Of a stretch of DNA of 52,209 bases, positions 25,584 through 34,566 are shown piece by piece. The position numbers were made by a program, and so were the translations under genes. Position 1 is the first letter of the stretch, and every line of letters starts with the position of its first letter. Source of the stretch: JBFWUM01 sp050247255 (lineage in GTDB: Bacteria; Acidobacteriota; Vicinamibacteria; Vicinamibacterales; UBA2999); NCBI GenBank assembly GCA_050247255.1, contig JBFWUM010000027.1:1-52209 (forward strand), in the 5' to 3' direction. A model generated the notes under the pieces. It saw only the letters and a program-made list of their open reading frames with translations. It ran no database searches and was not told the DNA's origin.

Positions 25584-27356
25584 TTAAGGCAGTGCGAACA
25601 CGAAGAGCTGGTTCGAGTTCGACGGCCGCAGCTCTGGCGCGAGCCGCGAGACGCCGCCCGTGGCCAGCGACGTGCCGGTGCTGATCGCCACGTACTGCTT
25701 GCCGTCAACGCTGAAGGTCGCCGGGAACCCGGTCACCGCCGATCCGAGGTTGGTTTCCCAGAGCACCTTGCCCGACGTTTCGTCCAGCGCGCGGAAGCGG
25801 CCGTTGACGTCACCGGCGAACACCAGCCCGCCGCCGGTCGCGATGAGCGTCGACGTGCCGGCGCGCTGCTCGAACTTCCACGGCGTCAGGCCGGTCTCGG
25901 CGTTGATGGCGTGAATGGTGCCGACGTTGTTCGTGCCGGTGGCGATCTGCGTCTTCATGTTCAGGCCGTAGAGCGACGCCGGATCCGGCTTCTCGAGCGT
26001 GGCCGTCATCTCGGCGCAGGTGTTCTGCAGCGGCACGTACATCATGTTGGTCTGCGGGCTGTACGCCGCCGCCTGCCAGTTCTTGCCGCCGTTGGCGTTC
26101 GGGCAGACGAAGCGGCTGTCGCCCTGCTTCTGGAACAGCATCTCGGGGTTGATCGTGACCTTGCCGGTGGCGCCGTCGATGGCGCTGATGACCGTCTGCA
26201 GCACGGTCGGCGTCGCCCAGAGGAACTCGCCGGTGCGCGCGTCGAGCGTGTAGACGAGGCCCGTCTTGCCCGGCACGCCGGTGATGACCTTGCGGCGCTC
26301 GCCGGCGCGGAGGCGCGGGTTGATCCAGCGCACGGCCTGCGCGTTCGGCGCGACGGCCGTCTCGACGATCAGCCGCTCGAAAGGATGATCGAGGTCCCAG
26401 TGATCGACCGCGTGCTGGTAGTGCCACGCCAGCCGGCCGGTGTCGGCGTTAATGGCGAGCGTCGAGTTGTGGTACAGGTGCTCGTTGGCGTTGCCGCCGA
26501 GCAGGTACTTCGGCGCCGGCGAGGTCACCGACGTGCCGATGAAGATCAGGTTCAGCTCGGGGTCGAAGCTCGGCACCATCCAGGCGCCGACGTGCTTGCG
26601 CTCCTCGTACGGGATGTTGCCCCACGTCTCGAAGCCCGGCTCACCCTGGCGCGGGATCGTGTGGAATCGCCACAGCTCCTTGCCGCTGCGCGCGTCGTGC
26701 GCCGTGATCACGCACGCCTCGGGGCCGCCCTCGGGCTCGCAGCCGCGCCCCGAGATGATCTTGCCGTTGGCGATGATCGGACCCGACGTCTGCTGCGCCC
26801 CCTTCTGGTAGTCCATGATCTTCGTCTCCCACGCCAGCTCGCCGGTGTTGGCGTTGAGGGCATAGACGAAGTCGTCGGCGCTCGTGTCGATGATCAGGTT
26901 GTCGTAGATCGCCAGGTTGCGGTTGATCGCCGGCACCGGGAAGAACTTGTTCAGGTCCTCCGGCAGGCGGCGGCGGTACTCCCACTTCAGGTCGCCCGTC
27001 TTGGCATCGAACGCCTGGACCACGTCCAGCGGGTTCGGGAAGTACATCGTCCCGCGACAGACGAGCGGCGTCCCCTCCTGCAGGCCGGGCGCAAGGCCGC
27101 GCGACCAGGCGAGCGTCAGGTTGCGCACGTTGTTGCGATTGATCTGGTTGAGCGGGCTGTAGCCCCAGTGGTTCAGGGTCCGCCGCCACATCAACCAGTC
27201 GGCCGGGTCCGGGTTCTGCAACATCTGGTCGGTGACCGGTACGAAGTTCGCCGCGGCCGCCGGGGCCTGCGCGGGAGCGCCCCCCTGCTGGGCGGCGAGC
27301 GTCAGCGTGGACACAGCGGCGGCCAGCAACACGGCCGCCAGGGCAAAGCGCTTCAT
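25584..27356 (-). CDS. PQQ-dependent alcohol dehydrogenase, putative lanthanide type
   Basis: 590-residue periplasmic quinoprotein with signal peptide (cleavage after LTLAAQ). Eight-bladed propeller repeats are visible in many ALNANTGELAWE-type strands, for example FDAKTGDLKWEYRR and LDARTGEFLWATP. At 321-323 the sequence HWDLDHPFE gives Asp-x-Asp, the arrangement that in XoxF-like enzymes supplies the extra lanthanide ligand. The vicinal Cys-Cys of methanol dehydrogenases is not present; cysteines occur at GRGCEPEGGPEACV. No cytochrome domain is fused; the separate cytochrome gene follows. The substrate alcohol cannot be told. No pqq biosynthesis genes are in the window. Confidence 0.88.
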   Translation of the reverse strand: MKRFALAAVLLAAAVSTLTLAAQQGGAPAQAPAAAANFVPVTDQMLQNPDPADWLMWRRTLNHWGYSPLNQINRNNVRNLTLAWSRGLAPGLQEGTPLVCRGTMYFPNPLDVVQAFDAKTGDLKWEYRRRLPEDLNKFFPVPAINRNLAIYDNLIIDTSADDFVYALNANTGELAWETKIMDYQKGAQQTSGPIIANGKIISGRGCEPEGGPEACVITAHDARSGKELWRFHTIPRQGEPGFETWGNIPYEERKHVGAWMVPSFDPELNLIFIGTSVTSPAPKYLLGGNANEHLYHNSTLAINADTGRLAWHYQHAVDHWDLDHPFERLIVETAVAPNAQAVRWINPRLRAGERRKVITGVPGKTGLVYTLDARTGEFLWATPTVLQTVISAIDGATGKVTINPEMLFQKQGDSRFVCPNANGGKNWQAAAYSPQTNMMYVPLQNTCAEMTATLEKPDPASLYGLNMKTQIATGTNNVGTIHAINAETGLTPWKFEQRAGTSTLIATGGGLVFAGDVNGRFRALDETSGKVLWETNLGSAVTGFPATFSVDGKQYVAISTGTSLATGGVSRLAPELRPSNSNQLFVFALP

Positions 27357-27408
27357 AGGTATCCTCTCTGTCAGTGAACCTGCCGCAGAAAACCCGCGCG
27401 GGCCTCGC

Positions 27409-27414
27409 TATATT
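27409..27414 (+). promoter_or_regulatory. -10 element placing transcription start at the methyltransferase start codon
   Basis: TATATT at 27409-27414 lies six bases before the GTG at 27421, so initiation would fall on or next to the start codon and the mRNA would be leaderless. No Shine-Dalgarno sequence and no clear -35 hexamer are visible. Confidence 0.4.
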
Positions 27415-27420
27415 CCCATA

Positions 27421-28248
27421 GTGACCAAATCAAGGAAAGGCGCGCGACGCTACCGGTACCTGCTTGGCGATGCCGGCGACGAAGCGGCCCGCCTGCGGTT
27501 CCAGGCGCGCGTGTGGGACCCGGTGGCGCACGCGCTCTTCGACCGTCTGCGCATCCGCCGCGGCTGGCGCGTCCTCGAAATCGGCCCCGGACAGGGCTCG
27601 CTGCACCTCGACCTGCGGCGCCGGACCGGCCGCCCGGTGGATGCCGTCGAGCCGTCGGCCGCCTTCCGCGCGCGGCTGTCGCGCATCACGCGGCGCGACG
27701 GGTTCGGCGACGGGCGTTTCTGGGACACGACGCTGCGCGAGACCGCGCTGCCCCGGGCGCACTACGACCTGATCTTCGCGCGCTGGGTCTTCCTGTTCCT
27801 TCCGGATCCCGCCGCGCACGTGCGCCAGCTGGTTCGCGCGCTCAAGCCCGGCGGCGTCCTGGCCATCCAGGACTATTACCGCGACACGCTGGCCATGGTG
27901 CCAACGCCGGCCGAGTGGCCGGCATTCCTCGCCGCCGACCATGCCTTCTTCGCAACGCAGGGCGGCGACGCGAGCATCGCGTCGCGGTTACCCGCGCTGT
28001 ACGATGCTGCCGGACTCGAGGTGGCGGATCTCCACCCGACGATCAAGACCGGGCATCCCGGCTCGCCGGTCTGGACGTGGCTGACGACATATTTCCTCGG
28101 GGTGATGCCGCGGCTCGGACGCGTGCCCCCCTTTACGCCGGCGCAGGCGAGACGCCTCGCCGCCTACTGGCGCGAGATGTCGAAGCGGCGCAGCTCAGTG
28201 CTGATCTCGCCGTGCGTCGTCGATGTCATTGGCAGGAAGCTTCAATAG
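27421..28248 (+). CDS. SAM-dependent class I methyltransferase
   Basis: 275 residues from GTG 27421 (VTKSRKGARRYRYLLGDAGD). The open frame upstream covers the PQQ gene and is ignored. Motif I is VLEIGPGQGSLHLDL and the post-motif acid VDAVEPS. Motif IV is HYDLIFARWVFLFLPDP and motif VI ALKPGGVLAIQDYY, all as in small-molecule methyltransferases of the Methyltransf_11/25 type. The C-terminal 100 residues are helical and probably bind the substrate, which is unknown. The gene is divergent from the PQQ dehydrogenase and ends next to an inverted-repeat cassette. Confidence 0.85.
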   Translation: MTKSRKGARRYRYLLGDAGDEAARLRFQARVWDPVAHALFDRLRIRRGWRVLEIGPGQGSLHLDLRRRTGRPVDAVEPSAAFRARLSRITRRDGFGDGRFWDTTLRETALPRAHYDLIFARWVFLFLPDPAAHVRQLVRALKPGGVLAIQDYYRDTLAMVPTPAEWPAFLAADHAFFATQGGDASIASRLPALYDAAGLEVADLHPTIKTGHPGSPVWTWLTTYFLGVMPRLGRVPPFTPAQARRLAAYWREMSKRRSSVLISPCVVDVIGRKLQ

Positions 28249-28258
28249 CGGCGGCTCA

Positions 28259-28291
28259 CACTGATCACGGGGCCACCGAGGCACCGAGACA
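28259..28291 (+). repeat. Left 33-bp inverted repeat of a small cassette
   Basis: Matches the reverse complement of 28662-28693 over its whole length with a single one-base gap. It contains the octamers CACCGAGG, CACCGAGA and, just outside, CACCGAGG. It begins 10 bases after the methyltransferase stop and lies 13 bases before the stop of the decayed DUF6265 gene. Confidence 0.85.
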
Positions 28292-28304
28292 CCGAGGACC
28301 TTCT

Positions 28305-28662
28305 TTACGGCTGGTCGCAGGAAATCCGTTGGTACGAAAACTCGATTCGGCGTGTTTCCCCATTCACAGGTCCCTCGATGTACGCGGTGAGAGACGTGCC
28401 ACGCCGTTCGTATCCGACCCGCTGGGGGAAATCGTGTTCGAGGTTTTCGAAGACTATCGATGACTCTGTGATGGTCGTCGACCGAAAGGCTGTGGAAGGC
28501 TGAGCCGACGGTCTCGCCTCATAAACTAAGGTGCCGCCATCCTCGCGAAGGATGACGAACTCGAATTCAGCCAGCTTGCCGGCCCGAACGGTTCGACTGA
28601 GCAACCGCTGCCGTGGGCCCAAGCGCCGCAAGAACCGCCAGCCCAATAGAAAAGACGTTCAT
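28305..28662 (-). pseudogene. Decayed DUF6265-family exported protein gene
   Basis: The ATG at 28662 starts a clean signal peptide (MNVFSIGLAVLAALGPTAAVAQ), which soon runs into a stop in its own frame. The next frame then carries the C-terminal half of a DUF6265 domain: LSRTVRAGKLAEFEF, LVYEARPSAQPSTAFR, VFENLEHDFPQRVGYERRG and IEGPVNGETRRIEF. The usual middle part (the domain start through GGTMLGM, about 35-40 residues) is missing exactly at the frame change. This is best read as an internal deletion with frameshift. A short protein from a TTG at 28646 is possible but would lack signal and domain core. It is bracketed by the inverted repeats at 28259 and 28662. Confidence 0.72.
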
Positions 28663-28693
28663 GTCTCGGTGCCTCGGTGGCCCGTGATCAGTG
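28662..28693 (-). repeat. Right 32-bp inverted repeat of a small cassette
   Basis: Inverted copy of 28259-28291 with one base fewer. It starts at the first base of the pseudogene start codon and ends 10 bases before the stop of the glutaminyl-cyclase gene. No target-site duplication is obvious on the outer sides. Confidence 0.85.
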
Positions 28694-28703
28694 GCTGTCG
28701 CCC

Positions 28704-29399
28704 CTAAGCAGGTACCCGTACCTCGAAGAGCGTCGGCCACAGCTTGCCGGTCACGAACAGGCGATCGCCGACCGGGTCCCAGGCGATGCCGTTGAGCACG
28801 GCGTTGCCGTCGCGGCGAACGCCGGAATCCAGCTTCGACATGTCGACCCACGCCGTGACGCGGCCGGAGATCGGGTCGATGATCGCGATGCGCTCGGTGA
28901 GCCAGACATTGGCCCAGATCTGCCCTCGGACGAACTCGAGCTCGTTCAGTTCCTCGACGCCCTTCCCATCCTCGGTAACCAGCAGCCGGCTGATTTCCTT
29001 CATGTCCCCCGGGTCGAAGAACCGGAGTACTGGCGAGCCATCGCTCAGGATCAGGCGGGTGCCATCGTGCGTCAGCCCCCACCCCTCGCCGCGATAGCGG
29101 AAGACCCGCTTCTGCTCCAGCGAGCCCATGTCGTACACGAAGCCGAGCTGCGAATCCCAGGTGAGCTGATACAGTTCGCCGGCCAGCTCGGTCATCCCCT
29201 CGGCAAAATAGCGGTCGGCGACGTCCCTCTTCTGCAGCACCTCGCCCGTGTCGAGCTGCACTCGCCGGATGCTCGACCGGCCGTTGAGGCCGGTGCTTTC
29301 GTACAGGAACCCGCCGCGATAGATCAGCCCCTGCGTAAACGCCTGGCGGTCATGCGGGTACTTGGCGACGACCTGCGGCTGGATAACCGGCGCCGGCAT
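28704..29399 (-). CDS. Glutaminyl-peptide cyclotransferase-like protein
   Basis: 231 residues from the ATG at 29399 (MPAPVIQPQVVAKYPHDRQA). It belongs to the five-bladed-propeller glutamine cyclotransferase family. Evidence is HDRQAFTQGLIYRGGFLYESTGLNGRSSIRRV, FAEGMTELAGELYQLTW, GEGWGLTHDGTRLILSDGS and VEELNELEFVRGQIWANVW. The enzyme forms N-terminal pyroglutamate. Members are usually exported, but no signal peptide is visible from this start. A slightly longer frame to 29426 adds only MDPSRYTFR and no signal. A TATACT box six bases upstream suggests a leaderless transcript. Confidence 0.85.
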   Translation of the reverse strand: MPAPVIQPQVVAKYPHDRQAFTQGLIYRGGFLYESTGLNGRSSIRRVQLDTGEVLQKRDVADRYFAEGMTELAGELYQLTWDSQLGFVYDMGSLEQKRVFRYRGEGWGLTHDGTRLILSDGSPVLRFFDPGDMKEISRLLVTEDGKGVEELNELEFVRGQIWANVWLTERIAIIDPISGRVTAWVDMSKLDSGVRRDGNAVLNGIAWDPVGDRLFVTGKLWPTLFEVRVPA

Positions 29400-29405
29400 G
29401 CGGAA

Positions 29406-29411
29406 AGTATA
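29406..29411 (-). promoter_or_regulatory. -10 element for a leaderless glutaminyl-cyclase transcript
   Basis: TATACT on the minus strand (29411-29406) ends six bases before the ATG at 29399, and no Shine-Dalgarno sequence is present. The arrangement matches that at 27409-27414. No consensus -35 is visible. Confidence 0.4.
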
Positions 29412-29420
29412 GCGGGACGG

Positions 29421-29438
29421 GTCCACCTGAAGGCGGAC
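29421..29438. repeat. REP-like palindrome with TGAA loop
   Basis: Arms 29421-29427 (GTCCACC) and 29432-29438 (GGCGGAC) form a 7-bp stem with one mismatch (a wobble on the minus-strand RNA) around TGAA. Read in one frame the stretch gives VHLKADTTT. It is similar in layout to the palindrome embedded in actB1 at 7134-7153. Confidence 0.5.
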
Positions 29439-29453
29439 ACCACGACACGCCCG

Positions 29454-30761
29454 CTACGAGGCCACCGCCTTGTCCGCGATCGCCAGCGCGCGGTCGATGA
29501 TCGCGAAGCCCTCCCGCAGCTCTTCTTCGGTGATCGACAGGGGCGGGTTGGTGAAGAAGTAGTTCCACCGGACGAACGTGTAGAGACCCTCGTCACGGAA
29601 GAACCGGCTCACCGCCGCCATCTCCGGCGACGATCCGTTGAACGGCGCCATCGGCTCCATCGTCGAGCGGTTGCGCACCAGTTCGACGATGCCGAAGAGG
29701 CCGATGGAGCGGACGGCGCCGACGCACGGATGCCTCGCCTGCAGGTCCGCAAGCAGCAACGCCATCAGGGCGCCGCGTTCCACCGCGCGCTCGACGAGCC
29801 GGTCTTCCTCCATCACCGCGATCGTCGCCAGCGCCGTCTGACAAGCCAGCGGATGGCTGTTGTAGGTGAGCCCGCCGGGGAACGGCGCGTCGCGGAACTT
29901 CTCGGCGATGCTCCGTCGCATGCCGACCGCGCCAAGCTGCACGTAGGCGCTGGTGAGTCCCTTGGCGATGGTCATCAGGTCGGGCACGACGTTCCAGTGC
30001 TCGACGGCGAACCACTTCCCCGTCCGGCCGAACCCCGCCATCACCTCGTCGGCAATCATCAGGATGCCGTGCTTGTCGCACAGCGCGCGCACGCCCTGCA
30101 GATAGCCATCGGGTGGCACGAGGATGCCGTTGGTGCCGGTCACGGTCTCGAGGATGAACGCCGCAATCGTCTGCGGTCCTTCGAGCTGGATGACCTCCTC
30201 GAGATAACGCAGCGATTGCTCGACGCCGTCCCAGCCCTGCTGGATGCCGTGGTACGGATCGAGCACGTGGACAATGCCGGCGGCCGGCGGCTGCGACCAG
30301 CGGCGCGGATCGCCGGTGGCGTTGATGACCCCGCCGGTGGCGCCGTGATACGAGCGGTAGCGAGCGAGGATCTTCTGCCGCCCGGTGACTACGCGGGCAA
30401 TCTTGAACGCGTTCTCATTGGCCTCGGCGCCGCCGTTGGTGAAGAAGAAGACGTCGATGTCCCCCGGCGTCAACTCGGCCAGCTTCGCGCCCAGGCGCGC
30501 GCGTGGCTCGGTCGCCATGAACGGGTTGGCGTACGGCAGCACCTCGGCCTGCTGCTGGATCGCCTTCACGACACGCGGGTCGCCGTGGCCGATGTTCACG
30601 CACATCAACTGGCTGTTGAAGTCGAGGAAGCGCTTCCCTTCGGGCGTCCAGAAGTAGACGCCCTTTGCCTTCGCCACCGGGATCGGCTCGAACGCCCCCT
30701 GCGCCGACCACTCGAAGATGGTGTGCTTCTTCGAGAGCGCGATCATCTCGGCGCCAGTCAT
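29454..30761 (-). CDS. Class III aminotransferase (beta-alanine/3-aminoisobutyrate type, inferred)
   Basis: PLP enzyme of 435 residues from the ATG at 30761, which overlaps the dihydropyrimidinase stop (ATGA). It has the class III features FFTNGGAEANENAFKIAR, YRSYHGATGG, ILETVTGTNGILVPPDGYL, LMIADEVMAGFGRTGKW and the PLP Lys267 in MTIAKGLTSAYVQLG. Last enzyme gene of the pyrimidine cluster. It should move the amino group of beta-alanine or 3-aminoisobutyrate to pyruvate or 2-oxoglutarate, giving malonate semialdehyde or methylmalonate semialdehyde for MmsA. Sequence alone would also allow a taurine or other omega-amino acid aminotransferase. Confidence 0.85.
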   Translation of the reverse strand: MTGAEMIALSKKHTIFEWSAQGAFEPIPVAKAKGVYFWTPEGKRFLDFNSQLMCVNIGHGDPRVVKAIQQQAEVLPYANPFMATEPRARLGAKLAELTPGDIDVFFFTNGGAEANENAFKIARVVTGRQKILARYRSYHGATGGVINATGDPRRWSQPPAAGIVHVLDPYHGIQQGWDGVEQSLRYLEEVIQLEGPQTIAAFILETVTGTNGILVPPDGYLQGVRALCDKHGILMIADEVMAGFGRTGKWFAVEHWNVVPDLMTIAKGLTSAYVQLGAVGMRRSIAEKFRDAPFPGGLTYNSHPLACQTALATIAVMEEDRLVERAVERGALMALLLADLQARHPCVGAVRSIGLFGIVELVRNRSTMEPMAPFNGSSPEMAAVSRFFRDEGLYTFVRWNYFFTNPPLSITEEELREGFAIIDRALAIADKAVAS

Positions 30762-32131
30762 CGCGTCGCTCGCTTCAGGAATGACCCGGCGCCGGCCTTG
30801 CCAGTCCACGTTCCGGCGTCGACGATGACGCGGCCGCGCGAGATGACGGTGTCGGTCACGCCGGTGACCTGGCGCCCTTCGTACGGGTTGTAGTCGACGT
30901 TCATGTGCAGCGTCTTCACGCCGAGGGTCATGGTTTTCTCAGGGTCGAAAATGACGATGTCGGCGTCGGATCCGGGGGCGATCGTTCCCTTGCGCGGGAA
31001 CAGGCCGAAGATGCGCGCCGGCGATGTGGAAGTCAGCTCGACGAAGCGGTTGAGGGAGATGCGGCCGGTGCGTACGCCACCGTCGTAGACGAGGCTCATG
31101 CGCGTCTCGATGCCGGGCGCGCCGTTGGGAATCCTGGAGAAGTCGTTGGCGCCGAGCTCCTTCTGCTCTTTCATGCAGAACGGGCAATGGTCGGTCGAGA
31201 TGACCTGGAGGTCGTTGAACGCCAGCCCGCGCCAGAGGCGGTCCTGCGTTTCCTTCGCCCGCAGCGGCGGGCTCATCACGTACTTCGCCCCTTCGAAGTC
31301 CGGCTCCTCGTAGTTGTCGTACGACAGAAACAGGTACTGCGGGCAGGTCTCAGCGTGCGCCGGCAGGCCGCGGTCACGCGCCTCGGTGACCATCTCCAGC
31401 GCCTCGGCCGCTGAAAGGTGGACGATGTAGATCGGGACGTCGGCGATCTCAGACAGCGCGATCGCGCGATGGGTCGCCTCGGCCTCCGCGCGCGCCGGCC
31501 GGGTCAGCGCGTGATACTTCGGCGCGGTCTTTCCTTCAGCGAGCGCCCGCTGCACGAGCACGTCGATGACGCCGCCATTCTCGGCGTGCATGCAGATCGT
31601 CCCGCCATTCTTTCCCGTGCGCAGCAACGCCTTGAAGATGCTCGCATCGTCGAGCATGAACACGCCCGGGTAGGCCATGAACAGCTTGAACGAGGTCACC
31701 CCCTGGCGCACGAGCGCGTCCATCTCCTGCTCCACCTGGTCGTTCAGGTCGGTGACGATCATGTGGAAGCCGTAGTCGATGGCCGCCTTCCCCTGGGCCT
31801 TCGTCATCCAGGTTTCCCACGCGTCGTGCAGCGCCTGACCGCGGTACTGGATGGCGAAGTCGACGATCGTGGTCGTGCCGCCGAAGGCGGCGGCGCGGGT
31901 GCCGGTCTCGAAGTCGTCGGCTGACGTCGATCCGCCGAACGGCATGTCGAGATGCGTGTGCACGTCGATGCCGCCAGGCAGCAGGTACTTGCCGGTGGCA
32001 TCGATCACACGGTCGGCCTGCATCGTCAGCGACGAGCCGATGGTCGTCACCTTCTCGCCTTCGATCAGCACGTCGCCGACGTACTGATCGGTGGCCGTGA
32101 CCACCGTCCCGCCCCTTATCAGCAGAGCCAT
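30758..32131 (-). CDS. pydB: Dihydropyrimidinase
   Basis: Cyclic amidohydrolase of 457 residues that opens dihydrouracil or dihydrothymine to the N-carbamoyl beta-amino acid. The binuclear zinc site is visible: H58 and H60 in GGIDVHTHLDMPFG, carboxylated K149 in SFKLFMAYPG, then MHAENG, HLSAAEALE and STDHCPFC. Its ATG at 32131 directly follows an array of ATTCAAA heptamers and has no Shine-Dalgarno sequence. The gene is 34 bases after pydC and overlaps the aminotransferase by four bases, so it is part of one catabolic transcript. A D-hydantoinase activity on other substrates is possible. Confidence 0.93.
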   Translation of the reverse strand: MALLIRGGTVVTATDQYVGDVLIEGEKVTTIGSSLTMQADRVIDATGKYLLPGGIDVHTHLDMPFGGSTSADDFETGTRAAAFGGTTTIVDFAIQYRGQALHDAWETWMTKAQGKAAIDYGFHMIVTDLNDQVEQEMDALVRQGVTSFKLFMAYPGVFMLDDASIFKALLRTGKNGGTICMHAENGGVIDVLVQRALAEGKTAPKYHALTRPARAEAEATHRAIALSEIADVPIYIVHLSAAEALEMVTEARDRGLPAHAETCPQYLFLSYDNYEEPDFEGAKYVMSPPLRAKETQDRLWRGLAFNDLQVISTDHCPFCMKEQKELGANDFSRIPNGAPGIETRMSLVYDGGVRTGRISLNRFVELTSTSPARIFGLFPRKGTIAPGSDADIVIFDPEKTMTLGVKTLHMNVDYNPYEGRQVTGVTDTVISRGRVIVDAGTWTGKAGAGSFLKRATR

Positions 32132-32159
32132 TTTGAATTTTGCATTTTGAATTTTGAAT
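32132..32159 (-). repeat. Four ATTCAAA heptamers abutting the pydB start codon
   Basis: Minus strand: ATTCAAA, ATTCAAA, ATGCAAA, ATTCAAA, then ATG of pydB with no base between. The array follows the pydC stop after about six bases and is much richer in A+T than its surroundings. It replaces the ribosome binding site region of pydB. Confidence 0.9.
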
Positions 32160-32165
32160 TGCCGC

Positions 32166-33040
32166 CTAGGGCAACTGCTCCACCATCGCGCCGTAGCTTT
32201 CGGGGCGCCGGTCCCGGTAGAACTGCCACACCCGCCGTACCTCCTCGATCATGTCGAGGTCCATTTCGGCGGTGATGAGTTCATCCCTGTCTTCCGAGGC
32301 CACCGACAGGAAGTTGCCGCGCGGGTCGACGAAGTACGACGTGCCGTAGAAGCGGCCGATGTTCCAGGGCGCTTCGGTGCCGACGCGGTTGCTGCACGCC
32401 ATGAAATAGCCATTGGCCACGGCGTGCGCCGGCTGCTCCAGCTTCCAGAGATACTGCGACAGGCCGGCAACTGTCGCCGACGGGTTGAAGACGATCTCGG
32501 CGCCGTTCAGGCCGAGCAGCCGCGCGCCTTCGGGGAAATGCCGGTCGTAGCAGATGTAGACCCCGACCTTCGCGTAGCGCGTCTGGAACACCGGGTAGCC
32601 AAGGTTGCCCGGCTTGAAAAAGTACTTCTCCCAGAAGCCCGACGTGTGCGGAATGTGGTTCTTGCGGTACTTCCCGAGGTAGGCGCCGTCGTTGTCGTAG
32701 ACCGCGGCGGTGTTGTAATAGACGCCCGCCTGCTCGCGCTCGTAGACCGGCACGACCATCGCCATCTTGAAGCGCTTCGCGTAGTCCTGCATCAGCGGGC
32801 AGGTCGGGCCGTCTGGCACCGATTCGGCGATGTCGTACCAGTGCGCGTCCTGCGACGGGCAGAAGTAGGGGCCGTTGAAGACTTCCTGCAGCCCGAGGAT
32901 CTGCACCCCGCGCTTTCCCGCCTCCTCGATGAACGGGATGTGCGCGTCGATCGACGCCTGCCGGATCTTCTCGATCGGGATCGACGGGTCGGTCAGCGGC
33001 GATGCGACCTGGATCAGGCCGCCGAGCACCTTGCGCGGCA

Positions 33041-33041
<1 letters not shown>
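32166..33041 (-). CDS. pydC: Beta-ureidopropionase (N-carbamoyl-beta-alanine amidohydrolase)
   Basis: Nitrilase-superfamily amidase of 291 residues. The catalytic triad is visible: Glu53 in LQEVFNGPYF, Lys127 in GKYRKNHIPH and Cys164 in VYICYDRHFPEG. It hydrolyses N-carbamoyl-beta-alanine or N-carbamoyl-3-aminoisobutyrate to the amino acid, CO2 and ammonia. Its ATG at 33041 forms TGATG with the mmsA stop, so the two are translationally coupled. An alternative ATG nine bases upstream would add three residues. The very close match of the middle region to eukaryotic-type ureidopropionase and its neighbours make the call firm. Confidence 0.92.
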
Positions 33042-34492
<1,451 letters not shown>

Positions 34493-34527
34493 CGGATGCC
34501 TTTCGGGCGAATAACGAAAAGGCGCCC

Positions 34528-34533
34528 ATTATA
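34528..34533 (-). promoter_or_regulatory. -10 element of the mmsA-pydC-pydB operon
   Basis: A perfect TATAAT on the minus strand (34533-34528), 35 bases before the mmsA ATG. No clear -35 hexamer is visible at 16-18 bases. It lies five bases from the -10 of the divergent preA promoter, so the two probably compete or share a regulator. Confidence 0.5.
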
Positions 34534-34537
34534 GGGG

Positions 34538-34543
34538 TATAGT
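34538..34543 (+). promoter_or_regulatory. -10 element of the preA-permease operon
   Basis: TATAGT, 23 bases before the preA ATG, followed by AGCCCTC/GAGGGAG-type sequence that includes a GAGGGAG ribosome binding site six bases before the ATG. No clear -35. It is back to back with the TATAAT of the divergent operon. Confidence 0.45.
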
Positions 34544-34566
34544 TAGCCCTCTTTTCGAGGGAGCTT

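Noticed and set aside
27232..27420. Upstream extension of the methyltransferase by 63 residues
   Set aside because: It lies opposite the start of the PQQ dehydrogenase gene and its signal peptide coding region; the GTG at 27421 matches homologue length.
28259..28693. A complete insertion sequence
   Set aside because: The inverted repeats are clear, but there is no transposase frame and no obvious target-site duplication; at most a non-autonomous cassette.
28566..29082. A longer open frame running through the DUF6265 signal peptide
   Set aside because: Its upstream part is antisense-type sequence overlapping the glutaminyl-cyclase gene; only the last 28 residues, from the ATG at 28662, are a genuine signal peptide.
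28677..30893. A 738-residue open frame on the plus strand opposite the aminotransferase
   Set aside because: Antisense shadow of two clearly recognisable genes.
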